64,000 nt of DNA from Megalobrama amblycephala. Taxonomy: Eukaryota; Chordata; Actinopteri; Cypriniformes; Xenocyprididae. The position numbers and the translations under genes were made by a program. Below are positions 10,862-21,799 of this stretch, piece by piece. Every line of letters starts with the position of its first letter. Positions within the stretch are counted from its first letter, which is position 1. A model generated the notes under the pieces. It searched no databases, had not been told where the DNA came from, and was given only the letters and a program-made list of their open reading frames with translations. The DNA lies in the NCBI RefSeq assembly GCF_018812025.1, contig NC_063066.1, forward strand, positions 2,179,692-2,243,691, given 5' to 3'.

Positions 10862-11139
10862 TCACTCCTGCATAAGTTTATCGCATTCGCCATCCTTCAC
10901 CTTAAAGATTCCAGTTCCGGAGTTCCTAAAAAAAAAAAAAAAAAAAAAAAAAAAAGATTAAAGTGAAAATGAAAGTTTGAAAGTGATTCTAAACTGTTTT
11001 TAAACCTACAGTACTTTGTTTAAACTCACATCATGGCAACACACAGTTTGCATTCATTGCCGTATGTTTTTCCATCAGCTCCACACACAGGTTTATAGAT
11101 GTCTCGGCATCCGCTAGACGAGTAAGCCCTGCAGTCAGG
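10862..11139 (-). CDS. SPINK A cassette K2 (P1 = Asp)
   Basis: The exons are 11030-11139 and 10862-10925. All six Kazal cysteines are present, and the reactive loop reads [20 protein letters not shown]. By alignment with classic SPINK (Cys-P2-P1-P1'), P1 is Asp, unusual for trypsin- or elastase-type inhibitors. The donor follows ATGAT|GTGAG rather than the ATCAG|GTGAG of sister cassettes but is still valid. The C-terminal half ends at Cys6 plus DKLMQE and TGA. The poly(A) signal follows. Confidence 0.82.
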
Positions 11140-14115
11140 CTGGTCACAAAAAGAAAACACAGAGTTATTTGCAAATGGAGGGAAGTAATTCTACTGCCGT
11201 CACACATTCAGATTATAACGAAAGAGACATGAGTACAATAATGCTGAGTAAAGGTCTGCCATTCCTGTGTCACACCTGTAGAGGATGATCACATTCACCT
11301 TCCTTCACGATTAAGATTTGAGTATTTGAAGCCCTAAAAAAAAAGAAAAAAAACAAAAAACAAAACAAAAAAAAGATTAAGGATTAAAGCTTTAAAGGGA
11401 CTCTAAACTGCTTTTAAACCTACAGTATTTTGTTTAAACTCACCTGATGGCAATACACAGCAGACATTCATTGTTGTATGTTTTTCCATCAGATCCACAC
11501 TTGGGTTTATAGATCATTGTGCATATAGACGGGTAAGGCCTGCAGTCAGGCTGGTCACAAAAAGAATCAACATTGAGTTATTTGAACATGGAGGGAAGTA
11601 ATTCTACAGTCTTTATTTACTCACCTCTCTCACTGCATCAGATACGGCCACTGTTTGTGTCAAGAAGGAAAAACAAGGATTAAAGTTTATCATGATATGG
11701 CAAGAGGAAATAACATACACATTAACTTCTTGTTTTGCTTATACAATGAAAGTCTAATGTTGTTTTGTTGGATAAAACACTATTTAATAATTTTTTTTAG
11801 TGAACCATCTCTTAAATCACACTTAAAAATGTCTGAAGTGACTTAACCCTGTGGGGTCTGAGGATTTTTGGGGCCCTGGAGAAGTTGACATTCCCTGACA
11901 TTTGTGCTTTTTTCAGTTGTTCATAAACATATTAATGGAAAAGATGTCATTACACTGTATTCAGCACAAACTAGGCTACCAGAATATGTGAGGAACATGT
12001 ATGTAGGCTATGTTTGTATTTTTGAAGGAATAATGTTTATGTGTGGCTATTGAGAAAAAAAAAAAAAAAAAAAAAAACTTAAGTCACTGAAATAAGGCCA
12101 AAAATCAAATATTAAATATGTGTTCACAAGACTTCTGGGTATTGGAGGTTGTAGACTAGAGTTTTTGGTTCAAAATGATGTAAAAATTATCCTGCCTACT
12201 CGTTCATATAAAACAATATATTGATTTAAATTTTGTAAGACTATTTGTCAAGACACACAGTATGCACAGAGGTGTTAATCTTCATGAATAATGCGGTGAT
12301 TCACACCTGAGAAGACAAAGACCCGCCTAATGACCTGCATAATGAGCCGTTTCAGTCAGGTAGACAAACCCTCTGATAACAGGATCATATCAGCTGTATT
12401 AATGTTAATATAATGTCCACTCTTGACAGACAAAAAAAACCTTGATTTTTGTGATCTCATGCATGCACGTATTATTGCACATCATGTGAAGAATTTTGTA
12501 TAGGCCTATTATAGTTTAAATTACAGTACCAGTCAAAAGATTGGACGCATTACTATTATAATGTTTTTAAAAGAAGTCTCATGCTCATCATGCTATATAT
12601 TAAAATACAGAAAAATATTACTACAATTTAAAATAATGGTTTTCTATTTTAATATACTTTATAATGTATTTCTGTGATGCAAAGTGTCTGAACATTCATG
12701 TTACCTCTATGGCATTTCATATAGACTTTTAGCTTAAAAGCATGCACATTTGGAGAAATATTGATGGATTCTCATATGTCTGTGCACATTTAATCCACAA
12801 ATGACTATGAAAAACAGGCATACCAGGAACTAAGAGGCTTCCAGAGATCGCAATAACATGCAGATAAATCACTCTCTCTCCTCTCCACCTACAGCTGGTG
12901 TGTGGTGAGCGCACTGGCGCCGTTGTAATGTGGCTGCCGTCGCGTCATCCAAGTGGATGCTGCACACTGGTGGTGGATGAGGAGAGACCCCTGATATGAT
13001 TGTAAAGCGCTTTGGGTGTACAGTTGTACATAGGAAAGCGCTATATAAATGCCTCATTCATTCATTCATTCATTCACTCAGAATTTGCATCTGAATAGCG
13101 CTTCCTCCGTGGGCGTGGCAGCATTAGCGGATAATGGGCTGAATCACGGGCGTCTGACATGTCTCTTTTTTTTATACACATTACATAAACAATTTGTTTT
13201 CGATTTGTCTTACACGATTTAAAACCTGACATTTCAACGTTTCTTTAGACATAAGTCTCATTTTTGTGTCATTAGTATTCACTAAGTTACAATTCATTTT
13301 CTGAGAACTATCAGATTGGAGTTAGTTTAGAGGGAGACGAGAGATCACGCTTCATGTTAGTTTTCTTTATTTTGCAAAAAGCACAATGTGTTGTTTTTAC
13401 TCAGTGCACACAAATAAAAGACATTCTATAGTTTCAATTGATATATTACTTCTGTCTTCATGACAAAAAAATGACAGAGTATTTTAAAGGGTTAGTTCAC
13501 CCAAAAATGCAAATTCTGTAATTATTTACTCACCATAAGTTTTACAACCGTAAGACCTTCTTTCATCTTCAGAACACAAATTAAGATATTTTTTAATATC
13601 ATAAAGCCACTGTACTCACATGAACTGATTTAAATATGTTTTTAGTACATTAATGGATTTTGAGAGAGGAAATGTCATTGCTGGCTATGCAGGCCTCACT
13701 GAGCCATCGGATTTCATCAAAAATATCTTAATTTGTGTTCTGAAGATGAACAAAGGTCTTATGGGTGTGGAACGGCATGAGGGTGAGTAATTAATGACAT
13801 TATTTTCATTTTCGGGTGAACTAACCCTTTAAGTTTGTTTTGCTGCAATGTGAAAAAAATCCTGCAAAACGTGCCGGTGCGTTTCTCGACTCCAGTGTTA
13901 AATCTTACACATTTTTTTATTTGTCCTACTTTAACAAAGGTGAATTAAGACTTTATGGAAACATGAAACTCTTCATTATGAAGCAAAACTATCAGTATCA
14001 GTGTATATTGCAGGTTCTCACGTGACAAATGATCCTAATATCAGTTTTAGTGAATGAAATCATGATATTACTCACCTAGGACACAGAGAAGGACGATGAC
14101 TCCACGTGCAAACAT
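10862..14115 (-). CDS. Kazal-type serine protease inhibitor, SPINK locus A (two cassettes)
   Basis: This locus encodes a secreted inhibitor. Exon 1 (14076-14115) encodes [13 protein letters not shown], the start of a signal peptide; exon 2 (11625-11650) adds VAVSDAVRE. Two alternative Kazal cassettes follow: K1 (11444-11550 plus 11270-11333) and K2 (11030-11139 plus 10862-10925). Leader+K1 totals 237 nt (78 aa) and leader+K2 totals 240 nt (79 aa). Both stay in frame, and that length equals typical vertebrate SPINK proteins. Each cassette ends in its own TGA, so only one can be translated per mRNA. Kazal proteins block serine proteases by a canonical loop after the second cysteine. Intron 1 is about 2.4 kb and contains an L2-like/SINE tail and a TTAA MITE. 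I am sure of the family; ortholog name and splicing are unknown. Confidence 0.88.
11270..11550 (-). CDS. SPINK A cassette K1 (P1 = Met)
   Basis: The exons are 11444-11550 and 11270-11333, between acceptor GTGACCAG and donor CAG|GTGAG. All six cysteines are present, and the loop reads [20 protein letters not shown], so P1 is Met. It ends with DHPLQV and TGA. The sequence after the stop is a copy of the 3'UTR start of the other cassettes and then runs into the next cassette's intron. Confidence 0.83.
12862..13078 (+). repeat. L2-like LINE 3' tail or SINE with ATTC microsatellite
   Basis: It contains TAAAGCGCTTTGGGTGTACA and AAAGCGCTATATAAATGCC, the conserved 3' tail shared by fish L2-type LINEs and their SINE partners, followed by (ATTC)n at about 13055-13078. 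It lies inside intron 1 of SPINK A. Family naming is from memory. Confidence 0.7.
13488..13828. mobile_element. 341-bp TTAA MITE in SPINK A intron 1
   Basis: The ends AGGGTTAGTTCACCC and GGGTGAACTAACCCT are inverse, with TTAA on both sides (13484-13487, 13829-13832). The matching intron of SPINK C carries the empty site, a single TTAA at 52350-52353 with the same flanks (GGAGTATT before, GTTTTGCT shortly after). This proves the insertion and shows it postdates the A/C split. Truncated relatives lie near 38360-38530 and 48480-48655. Confidence 0.9.
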
Positions 14116-14157
14116 TGTTCCTGACTTGAGAGTGAACTCACTAAAACTGACAATATG

Positions 14158-14166
14158 ATTTATATA
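14158..14166 (-). promoter_or_regulatory. TATA box of SPINK A
   Basis: TATATAAAT on the minus strand lies about 45 bases upstream of the start codon. It occupies the same position as TATAAATAGG at loci B and C. The segment between it and ATG is highly conserved in all three loci. Confidence 0.75.
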
Positions 14167-14169
14167 TCA

Positions 14170-15160
14170 GTGCTGTATCCTCCTCTGAACACAAGTAGTG
14201 CTCGCTGCAGAGCAAAATGACCTCCAGCTGCACCTCTTTAGAGCTCAAGGATGGAGATTAACCTGTTTAGTGGGTGGAGAGGAATGTGGGAGCGGACAGG
14301 TGTTTCGAGATTTTCGGTTTCCGAAGGTGGAGCTTACATGAATATTCATGAGTTTCCCAGACATGCACAGACATGATGTATTGCTGTTCAAAAGTTTGAT
14401 ATTAATAAAATTATTTGTTTAGGCTCATCAAGGCTGCATTTGTTTGATCAAAAATAGGCAAAAACAGATTTGTTTTCTGTTTTAATATATTTAAAATGGC
14501 TGTTTATTCCTGTTACTCCAGTCTTCAGTGTCACATGATCCTTCAGAAATCAATCTAATATGATGATTTGCTGCTCAAGAAACATTTCTATCAGTGCTGA
14601 ATGAAAGTGGAAACCGTGATTTTTCAGAATTCACAGAACAGAAAGTTTGAAAAACAGTATTGAAATAGAAATCTTTTGAAACATTAGAGATGCCTTTAAA
14701 AAAATCCTTGTTGAATAAAATTCATCCTTGTGAAATTAATTTCTTTAAAAAATAAAACTACAGAGATTCCAGACATTTGAATATTATTTTAAAGCAAATG
14801 CATTTGTGCAAATAATTTGGGGGCCACTGTATGTAAAAAGAATGTTTTGTTGTTGTTGTAAAAAAAAACATTGTTTTAAATTAAAAAAAAAAAAAATTAC
14901 ATTAAAATTCAAAGCGTGGTAAAATTGTGAAAATCTTAAAGAGTAAAAATGTCATTTTTTGATCTGAGAATAGCTTTCTTATTTGTCATATTTTCGCACA
15001 TTAAGGGACTGCTATGAACAAAATATCATTACTGTCTCACAATATCAGTTCACTCCATCACACGTTATACCAGCATCCAGTAATCAAAAGCAAATCAAGG
15101 CCATAATCCCATCTTTATTCCAGGATTTGTATGTTTTGACATAGATCAAAGATAGAATAG
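14170..15160. other. SPINK A upstream flank (duplicated), no gene
   Basis: About 14225-14370 matches 33370-33520 and 58780-58900, the upstream flanks of SPINK B and C. About 14380-14650 matches 33720-33900. The remainder is AT-rich with no exon seen. Confidence 0.6.
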
Positions 15161-15165
15161 ATAGA

Positions 15166-15390
15166 ATATATACGCCAAAACTCATTTTGGCGTGCTTATG
15201 GTACGCAGTTTTTCGCATGCATATGATACGCAGTTGCTGGCGTGTATATGATGCGCTCTTGGTTAGGATGGGGGTGGGGGTTTCGTATGTATAATACGCC
15301 ATAAAGTGCGTATCATATGCATGCGATAAACTGCGTACCATAAGCACGCCAAAATGAGTTTTGGCGTAGGCTATATATTCTACGAGATTA
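15166..15390. repeat. Palindromic 'TACGCCAAAA' element
   Basis: Arms of about 75-100 bases (from about 15166 and ending about 15390) are inverted copies around a GGGTGGGGG-containing spacer near 15270. The ends read TATACGCCAAAACTCATTTT and the inverse. It is probably a MITE; the apparent minus-strand ORF across it is a by-product. Confidence 0.65.
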
Positions 15391-15434
15391 CACACTCGTA
15401 CTATTGATACGCATTTTTGTGTGATCGGGCTCAT

Positions 15435-16120
15435 AACACCGGTTCTTTTTTAGCGAACCGGTCGAACCAGTTCACCAAATTCGAAATATTTCAGGGGTGC
15501 AAACTCAGGAATGAAAAAGGTGACAAAAACACGAGACACGAGAAAAAAATGTTTTAATTATGTTGTGGTTATGATAGTAAAGCTGCATTCGTTGGGAAAG
15601 TAGTATATTAGTAGTGTTATACTGTGTTTGGAATAATAATTATGTTTGCAAGCGTTAGATTTGGTGAAAATAACACTAACAACTTTAAATCAAAAAAGTC
15701 ATGTCAGGCTAAATAACAGTTCCAAGCTTGACATATTACTGAAATATTGAAAGTTTAAAATAAAATTTATTTAATGATGCCATAAGGATTTTATATATTT
15801 TTTGATACCATGGAAACTTCATAATTCTTGTCACCAATGTCAATATCACAAAAACTACTAGCCTAAATAAATAAAACTCAAACTCACTGAAGACAAGTAA
15901 ACAGTTAGTGATGAAATAAGAATAAGATGATAATTACAAGCAATAGGACAAAACACTATAAATAGCCTAATAAATGCTACGCATTGTAAATTAATCAAAT
16001 GTATAAAAACACTGCATATTCTTCATTGTGTAAATTAAATAAAGCCTATATTTACTCTTATTAAAGTTACAAAAGTGGAATTGTCAAGCAGTGAGAGACT
16101 TTTTTTCTCTTTTGTTGTTT
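15435..16120. other. Duplicated block upstream of SPINK A, with empty MITE site
   Basis: The block starts with ACCGGTTCTTTTTTAGCGAA (a hAT-like end) and is homologous to 33930-34086 joined to 36223-36780. The single TTAA at 15554-15557 is the unoccupied site of the MITE that fills 34087-36222 in the B unit. Confidence 0.7.
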
Positions 16121-16270
16121 GATTAATATGAATGACAAGGAGTCCTGCACGGGATAAACCCGCACCAGCAGTTATTAACAGCACACCCGACCCGATATCC
16201 GACAGAAACGCTCATTTTAGCCCGTACCCGACCCGACCCGTTTGACAAAAACCGCAACCCGACCCGCATT
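16121..16270. repeat. CCCGACCCG-rich terminal segment
   Basis: It has degenerate repeats of ACCCGACCCG with TCCTGCACGGGATAAACCCG at the edge. It resembles the GC-rich end of a hAT-type element; the other end was not identified. Confidence 0.4.
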
Positions 16271-16612
16271 AAATTTCCTACATAAAGCAGACAAAAACCA
16301 GCAATACAAAAAAACAATAAAATCAACATTAGGCATTTTATGTTGCTGCATTTAATTAAACATTGCATTAAACAACACAAGTAAAATAATAAAACAACTA
16401 AATATTTTAGCAGATTCACTGTCTCTTCTGAAACTCCTCTGCGCGAGAAATATTCTAAAACTTTTATTCAAATTGTGAATCTATATTAAATACATAAAGC
16501 GAGCAAAGCGCGCTCCCTTTAACCCATTTGTGCCCACATTTTTCTGAATGATTTAATGCATATAGTCCTATTAATAGTGTCATATGTGAACATGTTCTGC
16601 ATTTATTTTCCC

Positions 16613-16648
<36 letters not shown>

Positions 16649-16989
16649 CTTAAAAAACGTATTTGAATGTATGGCAACTATAGTTGCCGGTGGGCAAATA
16701 TGTTGTATGCACCACTTCAATGTAAAATTTGAATGGGAGGATAACATTTATGCATCTAACTCAAAATAACTGCTTTCAACAGATCAACAGATCAATCAAA
16801 GTCGAAGAACATTCGATGCGAACACAAAAAAGCTGCATTTAGCTTATAATCTCTTGAATATGAAACACAACAAACAACAAATCCGTTTGTTTTAAAGTGG
16901 TGAACAAAGTGCAGAACAAAGTGCAGCCATTAAGTTGCTCCAACAGAGCATTGTGAATCAAAAAAGTTAAATTACATTGTTCATTAGAA
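16271..16989. other. AT-rich spacer with long poly(T)
   Basis: No gene. A run of about 32 T lies at 16617-16648. The remainder is AT-rich and unassigned. Confidence 0.5.
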
Positions 16990-17127
16990 AAAAATACTCC
17001 TATATGTGACCCTGGACCACAAACCCAGTCAGAAGTCACACGGGTATATTTGTAGCACTAGCCAACAATACATTGTATGGATCAACATTATTGGTTTTTT
17101 TTTTTTCTTTTATGGCAAAAATCATTA
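16990..17127 (+). repeat. Older repeat split by the EnSpm insertion (left part)
   Basis: This begins around TGTGACCCTGGACCACAAAC, a common cyprinid repeat end, and stops at ATCATTA. The repeat resumes at 24918 with TAGGATATTAAGTAAAGATC. Joining the two with one TA gives a continuous sequence that I recall as a known cyprinid repeat. Confidence 0.65.
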
Positions 17128-17437
17128 CACTGTAAAAAATGAATCATGGGTCTTGTAATTTTCATTAAAAAAAATAACGTGATAATTAAATATAATGGGT
17201 ACATTTCATTATTGAAATTGTGGTTTTGTGTTTGATAGAATATATTAAGAAGATTTCACTAATAAAACCAAGAGATACGTTTTCCTCTTTTATTTAAGAA
17301 AATGTGTGCAATTTTTAGGCTTAATTTGAGTAAAATAAACTAATAAAATTAAGAAAAATTTCACCGATTTATTTTAAGAGAATTGGTTCAATTATGCGGT
17401 TAGAGACACCATTTGAAAGTGAACGGCAGTGATCAGA

Positions 17438-17479
17438 AGACATTTTTGGCGGAGGGGTCGAACGTCAATCACATAAGAG
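17438..17479 (+). other. Candidate 5' non-coding exon of EnSpm genes
   Basis: The short CpG-containing block ending ATAAGAG|GTAAGCTT is a good splice donor. Acceptors with long T tracts lie before the transposase (about 18767) and before the second gene (21792), so one leader exon could serve both by alternative splicing. The exon start is not defined. This is inference only. Confidence 0.35.
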
Positions 17480-18859
17480 GTAAGCTTATAACTATGCTTC
17501 TCATTATTTCTTAAAGCTCTTTCATAGACCAGTTATGTTCACTCTTGTTCAGTAGCATCGCTGAGGTCGCATATTTTAGTTGTCATGCCGATGCCTATAA
17601 GGCAAAATAGATGAGATGAGTTGTCTTAAATCAACGAAAACAAATTATATGACTTGCGAAACTGTGAACGATTGTCTTATCTCCAGTGTGTACAACACCA
17701 CCACATGCTTGTGCTGTGGCTAGAATATTGATTGCTAAAATAAATCGTCGTCAATGTGCTAACGTTATATTCTCCATAGGCCATCGGTAAGCTTGATATT
17801 GGGAAGATTAATAGATGTAACTTTTTAAACCTTCAAATTACGTCTTTCGAAATATAATAATGTATGACAATTTAAAAATAATCTTCTAGAGAAGAGTAAT
17901 AATAATTAAAAAAATATATAATAATACAGATGGCACGATGTAATATTGCGTTCATACTCGAAGCCAGATGGCGCCCTCTCTTGCAGTATTCTGTACGCGA
18001 TGTCCCAACTCGTTCATAGAAGTAGACTCTCCCGCAAATATCCTCGACCTCGTGTAGAAATTCTCTGGCTAAAACGCTAAAACCATGACTAAAACAGCCA
18101 GCAGTCGTGACCATGATCGTGAAGATATTATCTTTTTCTGCAAACCATCTCGGGTATGTTTATAAGAATATAGTGTATTTTTAATGTAATGTTAAATTAT
18201 GTAGTATATCATACCAGATTACAGAATATGTATCGTAACTGTGGAGCAAATTTAATCTGTAGCATTGCGATTTATAAATTAATTAATTTGAAATATAACT
18301 TTGTCAGACATGTTTTAGCTGCATTGTGTTTCTAAACCTCAACAAGGTCAATTTAATTTGGTTATTAAAAATACATTTTATGAAAAATAATTTCTAAAAC
18401 ATTTATAAGACAGCCTTAACTTTTTTTGTATTTGTTTATGATTCTAATTACAAATTGAAGCAAACTGAAATGTTAAAATGAGACCACATTAGCCTTCTAG
18501 CCCAAAGGCTTAATAAACTAACTTATATCTATTTTAATTTGGTATGCTATAAGTTTGTGTTAAAGGGCGGTGCAGGTTAACAGATTATTGTAATCATGTT
18601 TGAGGTGAAAATATCTAATTGAACTGAAATTAATTATAACTTTTAAAAATGTTGCAATTAAAAAGGTTCATTATTGTACATTACACTGACATTTTACACT
18701 TGTTTAAAAAAGTGTAAGCTTTGCATAAATAAAATATTCTATAATTAAATTTTTTTTTTCTTTACAGATCAACGTGAGGCTCCTTGTAGCAGTGTCTTAA
18801 GCATTCAGCAACGTGAGGATCCTTGTAGCGGTGTCTTTGTAAGCATTCATGTATTTTCA

Positions 18860-21547
18860 GTGCAAGTGGTGCCTTTTGAAATCATGGTGTGGCAGTGCAA
18901 GGTTTGCCAATTGACAGCATCTTCAAAAGGAGCTCTTTTGAGGCACTACAGACTACAGCATGAGCCATTTACCCATAGCCATACTATACCTTGCCCACAT
19001 TACAATTGTCCATGCTCTTTCAAGACGCATGGTGCCCTTCGCACACATCTAAGTAGGAATCATTTAAATGAAGACACTTTGGAGCCAGGGGCAGTAATTT
19101 CCTTTAACTGTAACATTTGTAATACACCACATTCTTCTGAAAAGGACTATTTTCAACATTTAGGTCAACACCTCAGGAGTTACGAAACTGTAGAATGTGT
19201 ATTTTCTGGGTGTGATTTTAAGACAAACGTTTATGGGACTTTTGTGACACACAAAAGCAGAAAACACAATCCTCATTCTACCAATGATTTTAAGGCTGAG
19301 GTGATTGTGTTAAGCAAGTCCAGGCATCATTCATTTGCTCCTGATCCACACTGTCAGGATTCAGAAGGAATCACTGGAGAAAGCGATGACCAGATTCCAG
19401 ATGACCAGATTCCAAACGTGTCACTAACAATTCTTAATAAATTAGCCCTGTTACTGTTGAAGCTGGAGAGTGTTTATAATGTCTCTGCTAGATGTATTGA
19501 TAATTTGGTAGGGGAGCTCCAGTTTATTTCTTCTCTGACGCCATGCCAAGATGTGCGAAACATTGTTGATTCAAATTTAAGAAAGAATAACTGTTTTCTC
19601 AGTGAAGATAGTATCAGTGAGTTCGTTGATGAACTTTGTAAGGTTAACCCCATAAGGACAGCACTAGATGAAAAAGGTCCCCTTGGCACTTCTTTCAAGA
19701 GAAGACAATATTTTAAGGACAATTTTAAGGTTGTTGAACCTGTGGAATATATTTTGGATGCTGCTGAAAGTAGATCCTATCAGTATGTACCTATTCTCCA
19801 GACCTTGCAACAGGTGTTGAATAACAAGCACATAAGCTTGGAAACATCTCCACAGTGTTCAAGTGTCCCATCAACATTCGACTCTTTTGTTCAAGGCAAA
19901 TATTTCACTGAAAACATTTTTTTTGCCGAGGATGAGATGAAAATATCTCTGATATTATATGTTGATGACTTTGAGGTGTGCAATCCACTTGGAACTTCCA
20001 AGAAAAAGCACAAAATCACTGCAGTTTATTGGCTTTTGGCAAATATGCCACCAGAATTGCGATCTGCTCTTACATCGATACATTTGGCTGTTCTCAGCAA
20101 AGCTGAAGATGTAAGGAGATTTGGATATGATGTCATCTTAGAACATCTTTTGAATGACCTTTGTACATTGGAACAAGAAGGGGTTTTTATTGCTAGATAC
20201 GGAAAAAACATCAAAGGGACTGTGCTTAATGTTGTAGCAGACAACCTTGGTGCCCATGCTGTTGGTGGTTTAGTTGAAAGTTTTAATGCAGATTATATCT
20301 GTCGATTCTGCCTTGGCCACCATGCTGAATTCCAGGAAAAGGAAGTGAGATCAGGTGCTTTTCCTCCAAGAACTAGAGAAGATTATGCAAGCCATGTTCA
20401 GACTGTGAATGAACATCCTACACTGACCCATTGCTATGGTGTCAAAAAGGTTTGTCCGTTGACCAACAAACTGAAGCATTTTCACTTTACTACTGGCTAT
20501 CCCCCAGACATAGCCCATGACTTATTTGAAGGTGTCATTCCTGTGGAGCTAGCACTGTGCCTCTCTGTTCTTGTAAAGAAGAAATATTTCACTTTAAGTG
20601 AACTCAATGAGGCAATTGCTTTATTTCCCTACAAATGGACGGACAAAACAAATAGCCCTCACACAATACCTGAAAATTTTGCCAAACGTCGAAGTGTAGG
20701 GGGCAATATGCATGAGAACTGGGCTCTTATCCGACTTCTGCCATTCTTGATTGGGTCCAAGGTACCTTTAGGTGAACCTGCTTGGCAAATTCTCATGACT
20801 TTAAAAGACATTGTTGAACTGGTCGTGTCACCTGTCCACACTGCAGAAACTATCGGTTATCTGGACTCAAAAATTTCAGAACATCGGCATCAATTTCTTG
20901 AACTTTTCCCACATGAAAGACTGCTCCCAAAACACCACTTCTTGGAGCATTATCCTCAGTTGATTGAGTGTTTTGGTCCAGTAGTTGGACTTTGGACCAT
21001 ACGTTTTGAATCTAAGCATAGCTTTTTCAAGCGTGTAGTGAGACATACGTCAAATTTCAAAAATGTATTGCTGTCCCTTGCTACAAGGCATCAACTAATG
21101 ATTGGTTACCACTTGCATGCCAGTCCTGAGAAGACTTCATTGTATGTGAATAAAGTTTCCAATATGCAATTGGAGCTTCTGCATGTGGATGTACAGCAGG
21201 CCATAAGAAACATTTCAAATCAAGCAAGTGTCCCTTTAACCACTTCAGTGACTTACTGCGGAACAGTATACAAAGTGGGGATGATTCTGCCTTATGGCTG
21301 CACTGGAGGTTTACCTGACTTTGCTGAAATTATGCAGATTGTCATTTTGGACAAAAGTATTAGTTTCATTGTTAAGACTTTCAGTGCTTTGTATGATGAA
21401 CATCTGAGATCTTACTATCTTCAGTCAAGTGGGGATGTGCGTCTTGTTGAGTTTAAGGCACTTTGTGATTGGTATCCTCTGGCCGCTTATTGTTTAGGTC
21501 AAAACCGCTTGGTCACACTGAAACATCATATCTGCTGTTCTTATTAA
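18860..21547 (+). CDS. EnSpm/CACTA-type transposase with N-terminal C2H2 fingers
   Basis: This 895-aa protein would cut and join transposon ends in the nucleus. Four C2H2-like zinc fingers lie near residues 13-34, 45-68, 84-106 and 112-135, likely for end recognition. The catalytic core follows: YVDDFEVCNPLG near residue 366, DNLGAH near 460, then a CRFC...H zinc-like insertion, then HDLFEGV near 553. Together they match the Tnp2-like, DDE-type transposases of CMC elements; assigning the D, D and E to these motifs is my reading. The frame is uninterrupted. The first Met gives MQVVPFEI; a second Met eight codons on (MVWQCKVC) may be the true start. An acceptor with a long T tract lies about 90 bases upstream, so a 5' exon is likely spliced on. 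Confidence 0.88.
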   Translation: MQVVPFEIMVWQCKVCQLTASSKGALLRHYRLQHEPFTHSHTIPCPHYNCPCSFKTHGALRTHLSRNHLNEDTLEPGAVISFNCNICNTPHSSEKDYFQHLGQHLRSYETVECVFSGCDFKTNVYGTFVTHKSRKHNPHSTNDFKAEVIVLSKSRHHSFAPDPHCQDSEGITGESDDQIPDDQIPNVSLTILNKLALLLLKLESVYNVSARCIDNLVGELQFISSLTPCQDVRNIVDSNLRKNNCFLSEDSISEFVDELCKVNPIRTALDEKGPLGTSFKRRQYFKDNFKVVEPVEYILDAAESRSYQYVPILQTLQQVLNNKHISLETSPQCSSVPSTFDSFVQGKYFTENIFFAEDEMKISLILYVDDFEVCNPLGTSKKKHKITAVYWLLANMPPELRSALTSIHLAVLSKAEDVRRFGYDVILEHLLNDLCTLEQEGVFIARYGKNIKGTVLNVVADNLGAHAVGGLVESFNADYICRFCLGHHAEFQEKEVRSGAFPPRTREDYASHVQTVNEHPTLTHCYGVKKVCPLTNKLKHFHFTTGYPPDIAHDLFEGVIPVELALCLSVLVKKKYFTLSELNEAIALFPYKWTDKTNSPHTIPENFAKRRSVGGNMHENWALIRLLPFLIGSKVPLGEPAWQILMTLKDIVELVVSPVHTAETIGYLDSKISEHRHQFLELFPHERLLPKHHFLEHYPQLIECFGPVVGLWTIRFESKHSFFKRVVRHTSNFKNVLLSLATRHQLMIGYHLHASPEKTSLYVNKVSNMQLELLHVDVQQAIRNISNQASVPLTTSVTYCGTVYKVGMILPYGCTGGLPDFAEIMQIVILDKSISFIVKTFSALYDEHLRSYYLQSSGDVRLVEFKALCDWYPLAAYCLGQNRLVTLKHHICCSY

Positions 21548-21749
21548 ATGGTCAGGCTGAGCAAACATTAAATGCCTGACTGCCTCTTGTACAAATAATG
21601 TTAAGCCTAAGATCCATGAATACAAGAATGGCAATGATGGAAAGTTACGACATTGGATTTTATCTACAGATATCCCTAAATGGTTTACATTTTGTGGTTT
21701 GTAACTTTAGGTCAATAGTTGTTTGGTTTTTTGCTCTTACTTCATATAC

Positions 21750-21780
<31 letters not shown>

Positions 21781-21799
21781 TTGACTTTCAGATGACAGC
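21548..21799 (+). other. Spacer/intron between the two EnSpm genes
   Basis: It contains a (TA)n plus poly(T) tract ending in TTTTTTGACTTTCAG, a strong acceptor 8 bases before the second gene's ATG. The second gene is therefore probably reached by splicing from an upstream leader rather than from its own promoter. Confidence 0.5.

Noticed and set aside
15084..15434. 116-aa minus-strand open frame
   Set aside because: It crosses the palindromic MITE; composition and repeats explain it and no splice or promoter signals support it.
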